A stretch of DNA of 64,000 bases from Eledone cirrhosa (lineage: Eukaryota > Mollusca > Cephalopoda > Octopoda > Eledonidae): the NCBI GenBank assembly GCA_964016885.1, contig OZ024740.1, positions 1,313,095-1,377,094 on the forward strand, in the 5' to 3' direction. This document shows positions 13,527 through 27,300 of this stretch, piece by piece. Position 1 is the first letter of the stretch. Every line of letters begins with the position of its first letter. Made by a program: the position numbers and the translations under genes. Below the pieces are notes generated by a model. That model was not told the origin of the DNA, made no database searches, and saw nothing but the letters and a program-made list of their open reading frames with translations.

Positions 13527-15568
13527 GTTTGGTGGTATGGTTTAACAGTCAGTTGTTTGGTGGTATGGTTTAACAGTCAGATGTTTGGTGGTATGGTTTA
13601 ACAGTCAGATGTTTGGTGGTATGGTTTAACAGTCAGTTGTTTGGTGGTATGGTTTAACAGTCAGATGTTTGGTGGTATAGTTTAACAGTCAGTTGTTTGG
13701 TGGTATGGTTTAACAGTCAGATGTTTGGTGGTTTGGTTTAACAGTCAGTTGTTTGGTGGTATGGTTTAACAGTCACATGTTTGGTGGTATGGTTTAACAG
13801 TCAGTTGTTTGGTGGTATGGTTTAACAGTCAGTTGTTTGGTAGTATGGTTTAACAGTCAGATGTTTGGTGGTATGGTTTAACAGTCAGATGTTTGGTGGT
13901 ATGGTTTAACAGTCAGATGTTTGGTGGTATGGTTTAACAGTCAGATGTTTGGTGGTATGGTTTAACAGTCAGTTGTTTGGTGGTATGGTTTAACAGTCAG
14001 TTGTTTGGTAGTATGGTTTAACAGTCAGATGTTTGGTGGTATGGTTTAACAGTCAGATTTTTGGTGGTATGGTTTAACAGTCAGATGTTTGGTGGTATGG
14101 TTTAACAGTCAGATGTTTGGTGGTATGGTTTAACAGTCAGATGTTTGGTGGTATGGTTTAACAGTCAGTTGTTTGGTGGTATGGTTTAACAATCAGATCT
14201 GATGTTCGGTGGTATGGTTTAAGAGTCAGATGTTTGGTGGTATGGTTTAAGAGTCAGATGTTTGGTGGTATGGTTTAAGAGTCAGATGTTTGGTGGTATG
14301 GTTTAACAGTCAGTTGTTTGGTGGTATGGTTTAGCAGTCAGATGTTTGGTGGTATGGTTTAACAGTCAGATATTTGGTGGTATGGTTTAACAGGCAGATG
14401 TTAGGTGGTATGGTTTAACAGTCATATGTTTGGTGGTATGGTTTAACAGTCAGTTGTTTGGTGGTATGGTTTAACAGTCAGATGTTTGGTGGTACGGTTT
14501 AACAGTTAGTTGTTTGGTGGTATGGTTTAACAGTCACATGTTTGGTGGTATGGTTTAACAGTCAGATGTTTGGTGGTATGGTTTAACAGTCACATGTTTG
14601 GTGGTATGGTTTAACAGTCAGATGTTTGGTGGTATGGTTTAACAGTCAGTTGTTTGGTGGTATGGTTTAACAGTCAGTTCTTTGGTGGTATGGTTTAACA
14701 GTCAGTTGTTTGGTGGTATGGTTTAACAGTCAGTTGTTTGGTGGTATGGTTTAACAGTCAGTTGTTTGGTGGTATGGTTTAACAGTCAGATGTTTGGTGG
14801 TATGGTTTAACAGTCAGATGTTTGGTGGTATGGTTTAACAGTCACATGTTTGGTGGTATGGTTTAACAGTCAGTTGTTTGGTGGTATGGTTTAACAGTCA
14901 GATGTTTGGTGGTATGGTTGAACAGTCAGTTGTTTGGTGGTATGTTTTAACAGTCAGTTGTTTGGTGGTATGGTTTAACAGTCAGTTGTTTGGTGGTATG
15001 GTTTAACAGTCAGATGTTTGGTGGTATGGTTTAACAGTCAGATGTTTGGTGGTATGGTTTAAGAGTCAGTTGTTTGGTGGTATGGTTTAACAGTCAGATG
15101 TTTGGTGGTATGGTTTAACAGTCAGATGTTTGGTGGTATGGTTTAACAGTCACATGTTTGGTGGTATGGTTTAACAGTCAGTTGTTTGGTGGTATGGTTT
15201 AACAGTCAGTTGTTTGGTGGTATGGTTTAACAGTCAGATGTTTGGTGGTATGGGTTAACAGTCAGTTGTTTGGTGGTATGGTTTAACAGTCAGTTGTTTG
15301 GTGGTATGGTTTAACAGTCACATGTTTGGTGGTATGGTTTAACAGTCAGTTGTTTGGTGGTATGGTTTAACAGTCAGTTGTTTGGTGGTATGGTTTAACA
15401 GTCAGATGTTTGGTGGTATGGTTTAACAGTCAGTTGTTTGGTGGTATGGTTTAACAGTCAGATGTTTGGTGGTATGGTTTAACAGTTAGATGTTTGGTGG
15501 TATGGTTTAACAGTCAGATGTTTGGTGGTATGGTTTAACAGTCACATGTTTGGTGGTATGGTTTAACA

Positions 15569-15921
15569 ATCAGATCTGATGTTTGGTGGTATGGTTTAAC
15601 AGTCAGATGTTTGGTGGTATGGTTTAACAGTCAGTTGTTTGGTGGTATGGTTTAACAGTCAGTTGTTTGGTGGTATGGTTTAACAGTCAGATGTTTGGTG
15701 GTATGGTTTAACAGTCACATGTTTGGTGGTATGGTTTAACAGTCAGTTGTTTGGTGGTATGGTTTAACAGTCAGATGTTTGGTGGTATGGTTTAACAGTC
15801 AGTTGTTTGGTGGTATGGTTTAAGAGTCAGATGTTTGGTGGTATGGTTTAACAGTCAGATGTTTGGTGGTATGGTTTAACAGTCACATGTTTGGTGGTAT
15901 GGTTTAACAATCAGATCTGAT
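15569..15921 (+). repeat. Pair of 33-bp palindromic units (341-bp spacing)
   Basis: Palindromes lie at 15569-15580 and 15910-15921. The second has a counterpart 8469 bp downstream at 24379, where the palindrome is broken to CAGATTTGAT. Confidence 0.9.
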
Positions 15922-18900
15922 GTTTGGTGGTATGGTTTAACAGTCAGTTGTTTGGTGGTATGGTTTAACAGTCAGATGTTTGGTGGTATGGTTTAACAGT
16001 CAGATGTTTGGTGGTATGGTTTAACAGTCAGTTGTTTGGTGGTATGGTTTAACAGTCAGATGTTTGGTGGTATGGTTTAACAGTCAGTTGTTTGGTGGTA
16101 TGGTTTAACAGTCAGATGTTTGGTGGTTTGGTTTAACAGTCAGTTGTTTGGTGGTATTGTTTAACAGTCACATGTTTGGTGGTATGGTTTAACAGTCAGT
16201 TGTTTGGTGGTATGGTTTAACAGTCAGTTGTTTGGTAGTATGGTTTAACAGTCAGATGTTTGGTGGTATGGTTTAACAGTCAGATGTTTGGTGGTATGGT
16301 TTAACAGTCAGATGTTTGGTGGTATGGTTTAACAGTCAGATGTTTGGTGGTATGGTTTAACAGTCAGTTGTTTGGTGGTATGGTTTAACAGTCAGTTGTT
16401 TGGTAGTATGGTTTAACAGTCAGATGTTTGGTGGTATGGTTTAACAGTCAGATGTTTGGTGGTATGGTTTAACAGTCAGATGTTTGGTGGTATGGTTTAA
16501 CAGTCAGATGTTTGGTGGTATGGTTTAACAGTCAGATGTTTGGTGGTATGGTTTAACAGTCAGTTGTTTGGTGGTATGGTTTAACAATCAGATCTGATGT
16601 TCGGTGGTATGGTTTAAGAGTCAGATGTTTGGTGGTATGGTTTAAGAGTCAGATGTTTGGTGGTATGGTTTAAGAGTCAGATGTTTGGTGGTATGGTTTA
16701 ACAGTCAGTTGTTTGGTGGTATGGTTTAGCAGTCAGATGTTTGGTGGTATGGTTTAACAGTCAGATATTTGGTGGTATGGTTTAACAGGCAGATGTTAGG
16801 TGGTATGGTTTAACAGTCAGATGTTTGGTGGTATGGTTTAACAGTCAGTTGTTTGGTGGTATGGTTTAACAGTCAGATGTTTGGTGGTACGGTTTAACAG
16901 TTAGTTGTTTGGTGGTATGGTTTAACAGTCACATGTTTGGTGGTATGGTTTAACAGTCAGATGTTTGGTGGTATGGTTTAACAGTCACATGTTTGGTGGT
17001 ATGGTTTAACAGTCAGATGTTTGGTGGTATGGTTTAACAGTCAGTTGTTTGGTGGTATGGTTTAACAGTCAGTTGTTTGGTGGTATGGTTTAACAGTCAG
17101 TTGTTTGGTGGTATGGTTTAACAGTCAGTTGTTTGGTGATATGGTTTAACAGTCAGTTGTTTGGTGGTATGGTTTAACAGTCAGATGTTTGGTGGTATGG
17201 TTTAACAGTCAGATGTTTGGTGGTATGGTTTAACAGTCACATGTTTGGTGGTATGGTTTAACAGTCAGTTGTTTGGTGGTATGGTTTAACAGTCAGATGT
17301 TTGGTGGTATGGTTGAACAGTCAGTTGTTTGGTGGTATGGTTTAACAGTCAGTTGTTTGGTGGTATGGTTTAACAGTCAGTTGTTTGGTGGTATGGTTTA
17401 ACAGTTAGATGTTTGGTGGTATGGTTTAACAATCAGATCTGATGTTTGGTGGTATGGTTTAACAGTCAGATGTTTGGTGGTATGGTTTAACAGCCAGTTG
17501 TTTGGTGGTATGGTTTAACAGTCAGTTGTTTGGTGGTATGGTTTAACAGTCAGATGTTTGGTGGTATGGTTTAACAGTCAGATGTTTGATGGTATGGTTT
17601 AACAGTCAAATGTTTGGTGGTATGGTTTAACAGTCAGATTATTTGGTGGTATGGTTTAACAATCAGATCTGATGTTTGGTCGTATGATTTAACAGTCAGA
17701 TGTTTGGTGGTATGGTTTAACAGTCAGATGTTTGGTGGTATGGTTTAACAGTCAGTTGTTTGGTGGTATGGTTTAACAGTCAGATGTTTGGTGGTATGGT
17801 TTAACAGTCAGATGTTTGGTGGTATGGTTTAACAGTCAGATGTTTGGTAGCATGGTTTAACAGTCATATGTTTGGTGGTATGGTTTAACAGTCAGTTGTT
17901 TGGTGGTATGGTTTAACAGTCAGATGTTTGGTGGTATGGTTTAACAGTCAGATGTTTGGTGGTATGGTTTAACAGTCAGATGTTTGGTGGTATGGTTTAA
18001 CGTCAGATGTTTGGTGGTATGGTTTAACAGTCAGTTGTTTGGTGGTATGGTTTAACAGTCAGATGTTTGGTGGTATGGTTTAACAGTCAGATGTTTTGTG
18101 GTATGTTTTAACAGTCAGTTGTTTGGTGGTATGGTTTAACAGTCAGATGTTTAGTGGTATGGTTTAACAGTCAGATGTTTGGTGGTATGGTTTAACAGTC
18201 AGTTGTTTGGTGGTATGGTTTAACAATCAGATGTTTGGTGGTATGGTTTAACAGTCAGATGTTTGGTGGTATGGTTTAACAATTAGATCTAATGTTTGGT
18301 GGTATGGTTTAAGAGTCAGATGTTTGGTGGTAAGGTTTAACAGTCAGATGTTTGGTGGTATGGCTTAACAGTCAGATGTTTGGTGATATGGTTTAACACT
18401 CAGATGTTTGGTGGCATGGTTTAACAGTCAGTTCTATGGTGGTATGGTTTAACAGTCAGATGTTTGGTGGTATAGTTTAACAGTCAGATGTTTGGTGGTA
18501 TGGTTTAACAATCAGATCTGATGTTTGGTGGTATGGATTAAGAGTCAGATGTTTGGTGGTATGGTTTAAGAGTCAGATGTTTGGTGGTATGTTTTAACAG
18601 TCAGATGTTTGGTGGTATGGTTTAACAGTCAGTTGTTTGGTGGTATGGTTTAGCAGTCAGATGTTTGGTGGTATGGTTTAACAGTCAGATATTTGGTGGT
18701 ATGGTTTAACAGGCAGATGTTGGTGGTATGGGTTAACAGTCATATGTTTGGTGGTATGGTTTAACAGTCAGATGTTTGGTGGTATGGTTTAACAGTCAGT
18801 TGTTTGGTGGTATGGTTTAACAGTCAGATGTTTGGTGGTACGGTTTAACAGTCAGTTGTTTGTTGGTATGGTTTAACAGTCACATGTTTGGTGGTATGGT

Positions 18901-21150
18901 TTAACAGTCATGTTTGGTGGTATGGTTTAACAGTCAGATGTTTGGTGGTATGGTTTAACAGTCAGTTGTTTGGTGGTATGGTTTAACAGTCAGTTGTTTG
19001 GTGGTATGGTTTAACAGTCAGATGTTTGGTGGTATGGTTTAACAGTCAGTTGTTTGGTGGTATGGTTTAACAGTCAGATGTTTTTGTGGTATGGTTTAAC
19101 AGTAAGATGTTTGGTGGTATGGTTTAACAGTCAGATGTTTGGTGGTATGGTTTAACAGTCAGATGTTTTGTGGTATGTTTTAACAGTCAGTTGTTTGGTG
19201 GTATGGTTTAACAGTCAGATGTTTGGTGGTATGGTTTAACAGTCAGTTGTTTGGTGGTATGTTTTAACAGTCAGATGTTTGGTGGTATGGTTTAAGAGTC
19301 AGATGTTTGGTGGTATGGTTTAACAATTAGATCTGATGTTTGGTGGTATGGTTTAAGCATAAGATGTTTGGTGGTATGGTTTAAGAGTCAGATGTTTGGT
19401 GGTATGGTTTAACAGTCAGATGTTTGGTGGTATGGTTTAACAGTCAGTTGTTTGGTGGTATGGTTTAACAATCAGATGTTTGGTGGTATGGTTTAAGAGT
19501 CAGATGTTTGGGTGGTATGGTTTAACAGTCAGTTGTTTGGTGGTATGGTTTAACAGTCAGTTGTTTGGTGGTATGGTTTAACAGTCAGATGTTTGGTGGT
19601 ATGGTTTAACAGTCAGATGTTTAGTGGTATGGTTTAACAGTAAGATGTTTGGTGGTATGGTTTAACAATTAGATCTGATGTTTGGTGGTATGGTTTAAGA
19701 GTCAGATGTTTGGTGGTAAGGTTTAACAGTCAGATGTTTGGTGGTATGGCTTAACAGTCAGATGTTTGGTGATATGGTTTAACACTCAGATGTTTGGTGG
19801 TATGGTTTAACAGTCAGTTCTATGGTGGTATGGTTTAACAGTCAGATGTTTGGTGGTATAGTTTAACAGTCAGATGTTTGGTGGTATGGTTTAACAATCA
19901 GATCTGATGTTTGGTGGTATGGATTAAGAGTCAGATGTTTGGTGGTATGGTTTAAGAGTCAGATGTTTGGTGGTATGGTTTAACAGTCAGATGTTTGGTG
20001 GTATGGTTTAACAGTCAGTTGTTTGGTGGTATGGTTTAGCAGTCAGATGTTTGGTGGTATGGTTTAACAGGCAGATGTTGGTGGTATGGGTTAACAGTCA
20101 TATGTTTGGTGGTATGGTTTAACAGTCAGATGTTTGGTGGTATGGTTTAACAGTCAGTTGTTTGGTGGTATGGTTTAACAGTCAGATGTTTGGTGGTACG
20201 GTTTAACAGTCAGTTGTTTGGTGGTATGGTTTAACAGTCACATGTTTGGTGGTATGGTTTAACAGTCATATGTTTGGTGGTATGGTTTAACAGTCAGATG
20301 TTTGGTGGTATGGTTTAACAGTCAGTTGTTTGGTGGTATGGTTTAACAGTCAGTTGTTTGGTGGTATGGTTTAACAGTCAGATGTTTGGTGGTATGGTTT
20401 AACAGTCAGTTGTTTGGTGGTATGGTTTAACAGTCAGATGTTTGGTGGTATGGTTTAACAGTAAGATGTTTGGTGGTATGGTTTAACAGTCAGATGTTTG
20501 GTGGTATGGTTTAACAGTCAGATGTTTGGTGGTATGGTTTAACAGTCAGATGTTTGGTGGTATGGTTTAACAGTCAGTTGTTTGGTGGTATGTTTTAACA
20601 GTCAGATGTTTGGTGGTATGGTTTAAGAGTCAGATGTTTGGTGGTATGGTTTAACAATTAGATCTGATGTTTGGTGGTATGGTTTAAGCATAAGATGTTT
20701 GGTGGTATGGTTTAAGAGTCAGATGTTTGGTGGTATGGTTTAACAGTCAGATGTTTGGTGGTATGGTTTAACAGTCAGTTGTTTGGTGGTATGGTTTAAC
20801 AATCAGATGTTTGGTGGTATGGTTTAAGAGGCAGATGTTTGGGTGGTATGGTTTAACAGTCAGTTGTTTGGTGGTATGGTTTAACAGTCAGTTTTTTGGT
20901 GGTATGGTTTAACAGTCAGATGTTTGGTGGTATGGTTTAACAGTCAGTTGTTTGGTGGTAAGGTTTAACAGTCAGATGTTTGGTGGTATGGTTTAACAGT
21001 CAGATGTTTGGTGGTATGGTTTAACAGTCAGATGTTTGGTGGTATGGTTTAACAGTCAGTTCTTTGGTGGTATGGTTTAACAGTCAGATGTTTGGTGGTA
21101 TAGTTTAACAGTCAGATGTTTGGTGGTATGATTTAACAATCAGATCTGAT
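15910..21150 (+). repeat. Satellite A large duplicated segment, copy 1 (about 8.5-kb offset)
   Basis: Palindromic-unit markers at 15910, 16587, 17432 and 17662 recur exactly 8469 bp downstream at 24379, 25056, 25901 and 26131. Further right the offset grows to 8497 (18281/26778, 18511/27008), 8498 (19357/27855), 8554 (20688/29242) and 8581 (21139/29720), so extra units were gained in one copy. Private variants such as GGTCGTATGATTT (17681/26150) and AATTAGATCTAATG are shared. This is a segment of at least 5 kb duplicated within the array. Confidence 0.88.
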
Positions 21151-21449
21151 GTTTGGTGGTATGGTTTAAGAGTCAGATGTTTGGTGGTATGGTTTAAGAG
21201 TCAGATGTTTGGTGGTATGGTTTAACAGTCAGATGTTTGGTGGTATGATTTAACAGTCAGTCGTTTGGTGGTATGGTTTAGCAGTAAGATGTTTGGTGGT
21301 ATGGTTTAACAGTCAGATATTTGGTGGTATGGTTTAACAGTCAGATGTTTGGTGGTTTGGTTTAACAGTCAGATGTTTGGTGGTATGGTTTAACAGTCAG
21401 ATGTTTGGTGGTATGGTTTAACAGTCAGTTGTTTGGTGGTATGGTTTAA

Positions 21450-22630
21450 CCGTCAGATGTTTGGTGGTACGGTTTAACAGTCAGTTATTTGGTGGTATGG
21501 GTTAACAGTCACATGTTTGGTGGTATGGTTTAACAGTCAGATGTTTGGTGGTATGGTTTAACAGTCAGATGTTTGGTGGTATGGTTTAACAGTCAGTTGT
21601 TTGGTGGTATGGTTTAACAGTCAGTTGTTTGGTGGTATGGTTTAACAGTCACATGTTTGGTGGTATGATTTAACAGTCAGATGTTTGGTGGTATGGTTTA
21701 ACAGTCAAATGTTTGGTGATATGGTTTAACAGTCAGATGTTTTGTGGTATGTTTTAACAGTCAGTTGTTTGGTGGTATGGTTTAACAGTCAGTCGTTTGG
21801 TGGTATGGTTTAGCAGTAAGATGTTTGGTGGTATGGTTTAACAGTCAGATATTTGGTGGTATGGTTTAACAGTCAGATGTTTGGTGGTTTGGTTTAACAG
21901 TCAGATGTTTGGTGGTATGGTTTAACAGTCAGATGTTTGGTGGTATGGTTTAACAGTCAGTTGTTTGGTGGTATGGTTTAACCGTCAGATGTTTGGTGGT
22001 ACGGTTTAACAGTCAGTTATTTGGTGGTATGGGTTAACAGTCACATGTTTGGTGGTATGGTTTAACAGTCAGATGTTTGGTGGTATGGTTTAACAGTCAG
22101 ATGTTTGGTGGTATGGTTTAACAGTCAGTTGTTTGGTGGTATGGTTTAACAGTCAGTTGTTTGGTGGTATGGTTTAACAGTCACATGTTTGGTGGTATGA
22201 TTTAACAGTCAGATGTTTGGTGGTATGGTTTAACAGTCAAATGTTTGGTGGTATGGTTTAACAGTCACATGTTTGGTGGTATGATTTAACAGTCAGATGT
22301 TTGGTGGTATGGTTTAACAGTCAAATGTTTGGTGGTATGGTTTAACAGTCAGATGTTTTGTGGTATGTTTTAACAGTCAGTTGTTTGGTGGTATGGTTTA
22401 ACAGTCAGTCGTTTGGTGGTATGGTTTAGCAGTAAGATGTTTGGTGGTATGGTTTAACAGTCAGATATTTGGTGGTATGGTTTAACAGTCAGATGTTTGG
22501 TGGTTTGGTTTAACAGTCAGATTTTTGGTGGTATGGTTTAACAGTCAGATGTTTGGTGGTATGGTTTAACAGTCAGTTGTTTGGTGGTATGGTTTAACCG
22601 TCAGATGTTTGGTGGTACGGTTTGACAGTC
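21450..22630 (+). repeat. Satellite A 19-mer and 22-mer higher-order repeats, first cluster
   Basis: The rare type TTTAACCGTCAG followed by GGTACGG occurs with its CCGTCAG at 21450, 21982 and 22598. The intervals are 532 bp (19 units) and 616 bp (22 units). Neighbouring markers recur in the same order: GTCGTTTGG, TTTAGCAGTAAG, CAGATATTTGG, GGTTTGGTTTAAC and CAGTTATTTGG. This is a higher-order repeat in three copies. Confidence 0.88.
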
Positions 22631-24378
22631 AGTTATTTGGTGGTATGGGTTAACAGTCACATGTTTGGTGGTATGGTTTAACAGTCAGATGTTTGGTGGT
22701 ATGGTTTAACAGTCAGATGTTTGGTGGTATGGTTTAACAGTCAGTTGTTTGGTGGTATGGTTTAACAGTCAGTTGTTTGGTGGTATGGTTTAACAGTCAC
22801 ATGTTTGGTGGTATGATTTAACAGTCAGATGTTTGGTGGTATGGTTTAACAGTCAAATGTTTGGTGGTATGGTTTAACAGTCAAATGTTTGGTGGTATGA
22901 TTTAACAATCAGATGTTTGGTGGTATGGTTTAACAGTCAGATGTTTGGTGGTATGGTTTAACAGTCAGATGTTTGGTGGTATGGTTTATCAGTCAGTTGT
23001 TTGGTGGTAAGGTTTAACAGTCAGATGTTTGGTGGTATGGTTTAACAGTCATATGTTTGGTGGTATGGTTTAAGAGTCACATGTTTGGTGGTATGATTTA
23101 ACAGTCAGATGTTTGGTGGTATGGTTTAACAGTCAGTTGTTTGGTGGTATGGTTTAACAGTCAGATGTTTGGTGGTATGGTTTAACAGTCAGATGTTTGG
23201 TGGTATGGTTTAACAGTCAGATGTTTGGTGGTATGGTTTAACAGTCACATGTTTGGTGGTATGGTTTAACAGTCAGTTGTTTGGTGGTATGGTTTAACAG
23301 TCAGATGTTTGGTGGTATGGTTTAACAGTCAGATGTTTGGTGGTATGGTTTAACAGTCACATGTTTGGTGGTATGGTTTAACAATCAGATCTGATGTTTG
23401 GTGGTATGGTTTAACAGTCAGATGTTTGGTGGTATGGTTTAACAGTCAGTTATTTGGTGGTATGGTTTAACAGTCAGATGTTTGGTGGTATGGTTTAACA
23501 GTCACATGTTTGGTGGTATGGTTTAACAGTCAGTTGTTTGGTGGTATGGTTTAACAGTCAGATGTTTGGTGGTATGGTTTAACAGTCAGATGTTTGGTGG
23601 TATGGTTTAACAGTCAGATGTTTGGTGGTATGGTTTAACAGTCACATGTTTGGTGGTATGGTTTAACAGTCAGTTGTTTGGTGGTATGGTTTAACAGTCA
23701 GATGTTTGGTGGTATGGTTTAACAGTCAGATGTTTGGTGGTATGGTTTAACAGTCACATGTTTGGTGGTATGGTTTAACAATCAGATCTGATGTTTGGTG
23801 GTATGGTTTAACAGTCAGATGTTTGGTGGTATGGTTTAACAGTCAGTTGTTTGGTGGTATGGTTTAACAGTCAGATGTTTGGTGGTATGGTTTAACAGTC
23901 ACATGTTTGGTGGTATGGTTTAACAGTCAGTTGTTTGGTGGTATGGTTTAACAGTCAGATGTTTGGTGGTATGGTTTAACAGTCAGTTGTTTGGTGGTAT
24001 GGTTTAACAGTCAGATGTTTGGTGGTATGGTTTAACAGTCACATGTTTGGTGGTATGGTTTAACAATCAGATCTGATGTTTGGTGGTATGGTTTAACAGT
24101 CAGATGTTTGGTGGTATGGTTTAACAGTCAGTTGTTTGGTGGTATGGTTTAACAGTCAGATGTTTGGTGGTATGGTTTAACAGTCACATGTTTGGTGGTA
24201 TGGTTTAACAGTCAGTTGTTTGGTGGTATGGTTTAACAGTCAGATGTTTGGTGGTATGGTTTAACAGTCAGTTGTTTGGTGGTATGGTTTAAGAGTCAGA
24301 TGTTTGGTGGTATGGTTTAACAGTCAGATGTTTGGTGGTATGGTTTAACAGTCACATGTTTGGTGGTATGGTTTAACA

Positions 24379-27300
24379 ATCAGATTTGATGTTTGGTGGT
24401 ATGGTTTAACAGTCAGTTGTTTGGTGGTATGGTTTAACAGTCAGATGTTTGGTGGTATGGTTTAACAGTCAGATGTTTGGTGGTATGGTTTAACAGTCAG
24501 TTGTTTGGTGGTATGGTTTAACAGTCAGATGTTTGGTGGTATAGTTTAACAGTCAGTTGTTTGGTGGTATGGTTTAACAGTCAGATGTTTGGTGGTTTGG
24601 TTTAACAGTCAGTTGTTTGGTGGTATGGTTTAACAGTCACATGTTTGGTGGTATGGTTTAACAGTCAGTTGTTTGGTGGTATGGTTTAACAGTCAGTTGT
24701 TTGGTAGTATGGTTTAACAGTCAGATGTTTGGTGGTATGGTTTAACAGTCAGATGTTTGGTGGTATGGTTTAACAGTCAGATGTTTGGTGGTATGGTTTA
24801 ACAGTCAGATGTTTGGTGGTATGGTTTAACAGTCAGTTGTTTGGTGGTATGGTTTAACAGTCAGTTGTTTGGTAGTATGGTTTAACAGTCAGATGTTTGG
24901 TGGTATGGTTTAACAGTCAGATGTTTGGTGGTATGGTTTAACAGTCAGATGTTTGGTGGTATGGTTTAACAGTCAGATGTTTGGTGGTATGGTTTAACAG
25001 TCAGATGTTTGGTGGTATGGTTTAACAGTCAGTTGTTTGGTGGTATGGTTTAACAATCAGATCTGATGTTCGGTGGTATGGTTTAAGAGTCAGATGTTTG
25101 GTGGTATGGTTTAAGAGTCAGATGTTTGGTGGTATGGTTTAAGAGTCAGATGTTTGGTGGTATGGTTTAACAGTCAGTTGTTTGGTGGTATGGTTTAGCA
25201 GTCAGATGTTTGGTGGTATGGTTTAACAGTCAGATATTTGGTGGTATGGTTTAACAGGCAGATGTTAGGTGGTATGGTTTAACAGTCAGATGTTTGGTGG
25301 TATGGTTTAACAGTCAGTTGTTTGGTGGTATGGTTTAACAGTCAGATGTTTGGTGGTACGGTTTAACAGTTAGTTGTTTGGTGGTATGGTTTAACAGTCA
25401 CATGTTTGGTGGTATGGTTTAACAGTCAGATGTTTGGTGGTATGGTTTAACAGTCACATGTTTGGTGGTATGGTTTAACAGTCAGATGTTTGGTGGTATG
25501 GTTTAACAGTAAGTTGTTTGGTGGTATGGTTTAACAGTCAGTTGTTTGGTGGTATGGTTTAACAGTCAGTTGTTTGGTGGTATGGTTTAACAGTCAGTTG
25601 TTTGGTGGTATGGTTTAACAGTCAGTTGTTTGGTGGTATGGTTTAACAGTCAGATGTTTGGTGGTATGGTTTAACAGTCAGATGTTTGGTGGTATGGTTT
25701 AACAGTCACATGTTTGGTGGTATGGTTTAACAGTCAGTTGTTTGGTGGTATGGTTTAACAGTCAGATGTTTGGTGGTATGGTTGAACAGTCAGTTGTTTG
25801 GTGGTATGGTTTAACAGTCAGTTGTTTGGTGGTATGGTTTAACAGTCAGTTGTTTGGTGGTATGGTTTAACAGTTAGATGTTTGGTGGTATGGTTTAACA
25901 ATCAGATCTGATGTTTGGTGGTATGGTTTAACAGTCAGATGTTTGGTGGTATGGTTTAACAGTCAGTTGTTTGGTGGTATGGTTTAACAGTCAGTTGTTT
26001 GGTGGTATGGTTTAACAGTCAGATGTTTGGTGGTATGGTTTAACAGTCAGATGTTTGATGGTATGGTTTAACAGTCAAATGTTTGGTGGTATGGTTTAAC
26101 AGTCAGATTATTTGGTGGTATGGTTTAACAATCAGATCTGATGTTTGGTCGTATGATTTAACAGTCAAATGTTTGGTGGTATGGTTTAACAGTCAGATGT
26201 TTGGTGGTATGGTTTAACAGTCAGTTGTTTGGTGGTATGGTTTAACAGTCAGATGTTTGGTGGTATGGTTTAACAGTCAGATGTTTGGTGGTATGGTTTA
26301 ACAGTCAGATGTTTGGTAGCATGGTTTAACAGTCATATGTTTGGTGGTATGGTTTAACAGTCAGTTGTTTGGTGGTATGGTTTAACAGTCAGATGTTTGG
26401 TGGTATGGTTTAACAGTCAGATGTTTGGTGGTATGGTTTAACAGTCAGATGTTTGGTGGTATGGTTTAACGTCAGATGTTTGGTGGTATGGTTTAACAGT
26501 CAGTTGTTTGGTGGTATGGTTTAACAGTCAGATGTTTGGTGGTATGGTTTAACAGTCAGATGTTTGGTGGTATGGTTTAACAGTCAGATGTTTTGTGGTA
26601 TGTTTTAACAGTCAGTTGTTTGGTGGTATGGTTTAACAGTCAGATGTTTAGTGGTATGGTTTAACAGTCAGATGTTTGGTGGTATGGTTTAACAGTCAGT
26701 TGTTTGGTGGTATGGTTTAACAATCAGATGTTTGGTGGTATGGTTTAACAGTCAGATGTTCGGTGGTATGGTTTAACAATTAGATCTAATGTTTGGTGGT
26801 ATGGTTTAAGAGTCAGATGTTTGGTGGTAAGGTTTAACAGTCAGATGTTTGGTGGTATGGCTTAACAGTCAGATGTTTGGTGATATGGTTTAACACTCAG
26901 ATGTTTGGTGGCATGGTTTAACAGTCAGTTCTATGGTGGTATGGTTTAACAGTCAGATGTTTGGTGGTATAGTTTAACAGTCAGATGTTTGGTGGTATGG
27001 TTTAACAATCAGATCTGATGTTTGGTGGTATGGATTAAGAGTCAGATGTTTGGTGGTATGGTTTAAGAGTCAGATGTTTGGTGGTATGTTTTAACAGTCA
27101 GATGTTTGGTGGTATGGTTTAACAGTCATATGTTTGGTGGTATGGTTTAACAGTCAGATGTTTGGTGGTATGGTTTAACAGTCAGTTGTTTGGTGGTATG
27201 GTTTAACAGTCAGATGTTTGGTGGTACGGTTTAACAGTCAGTTGTTTGGTGGTATGGTTTAACAGTCACATGTTTGGTGGTATGGTTTAACAGTCATGTT

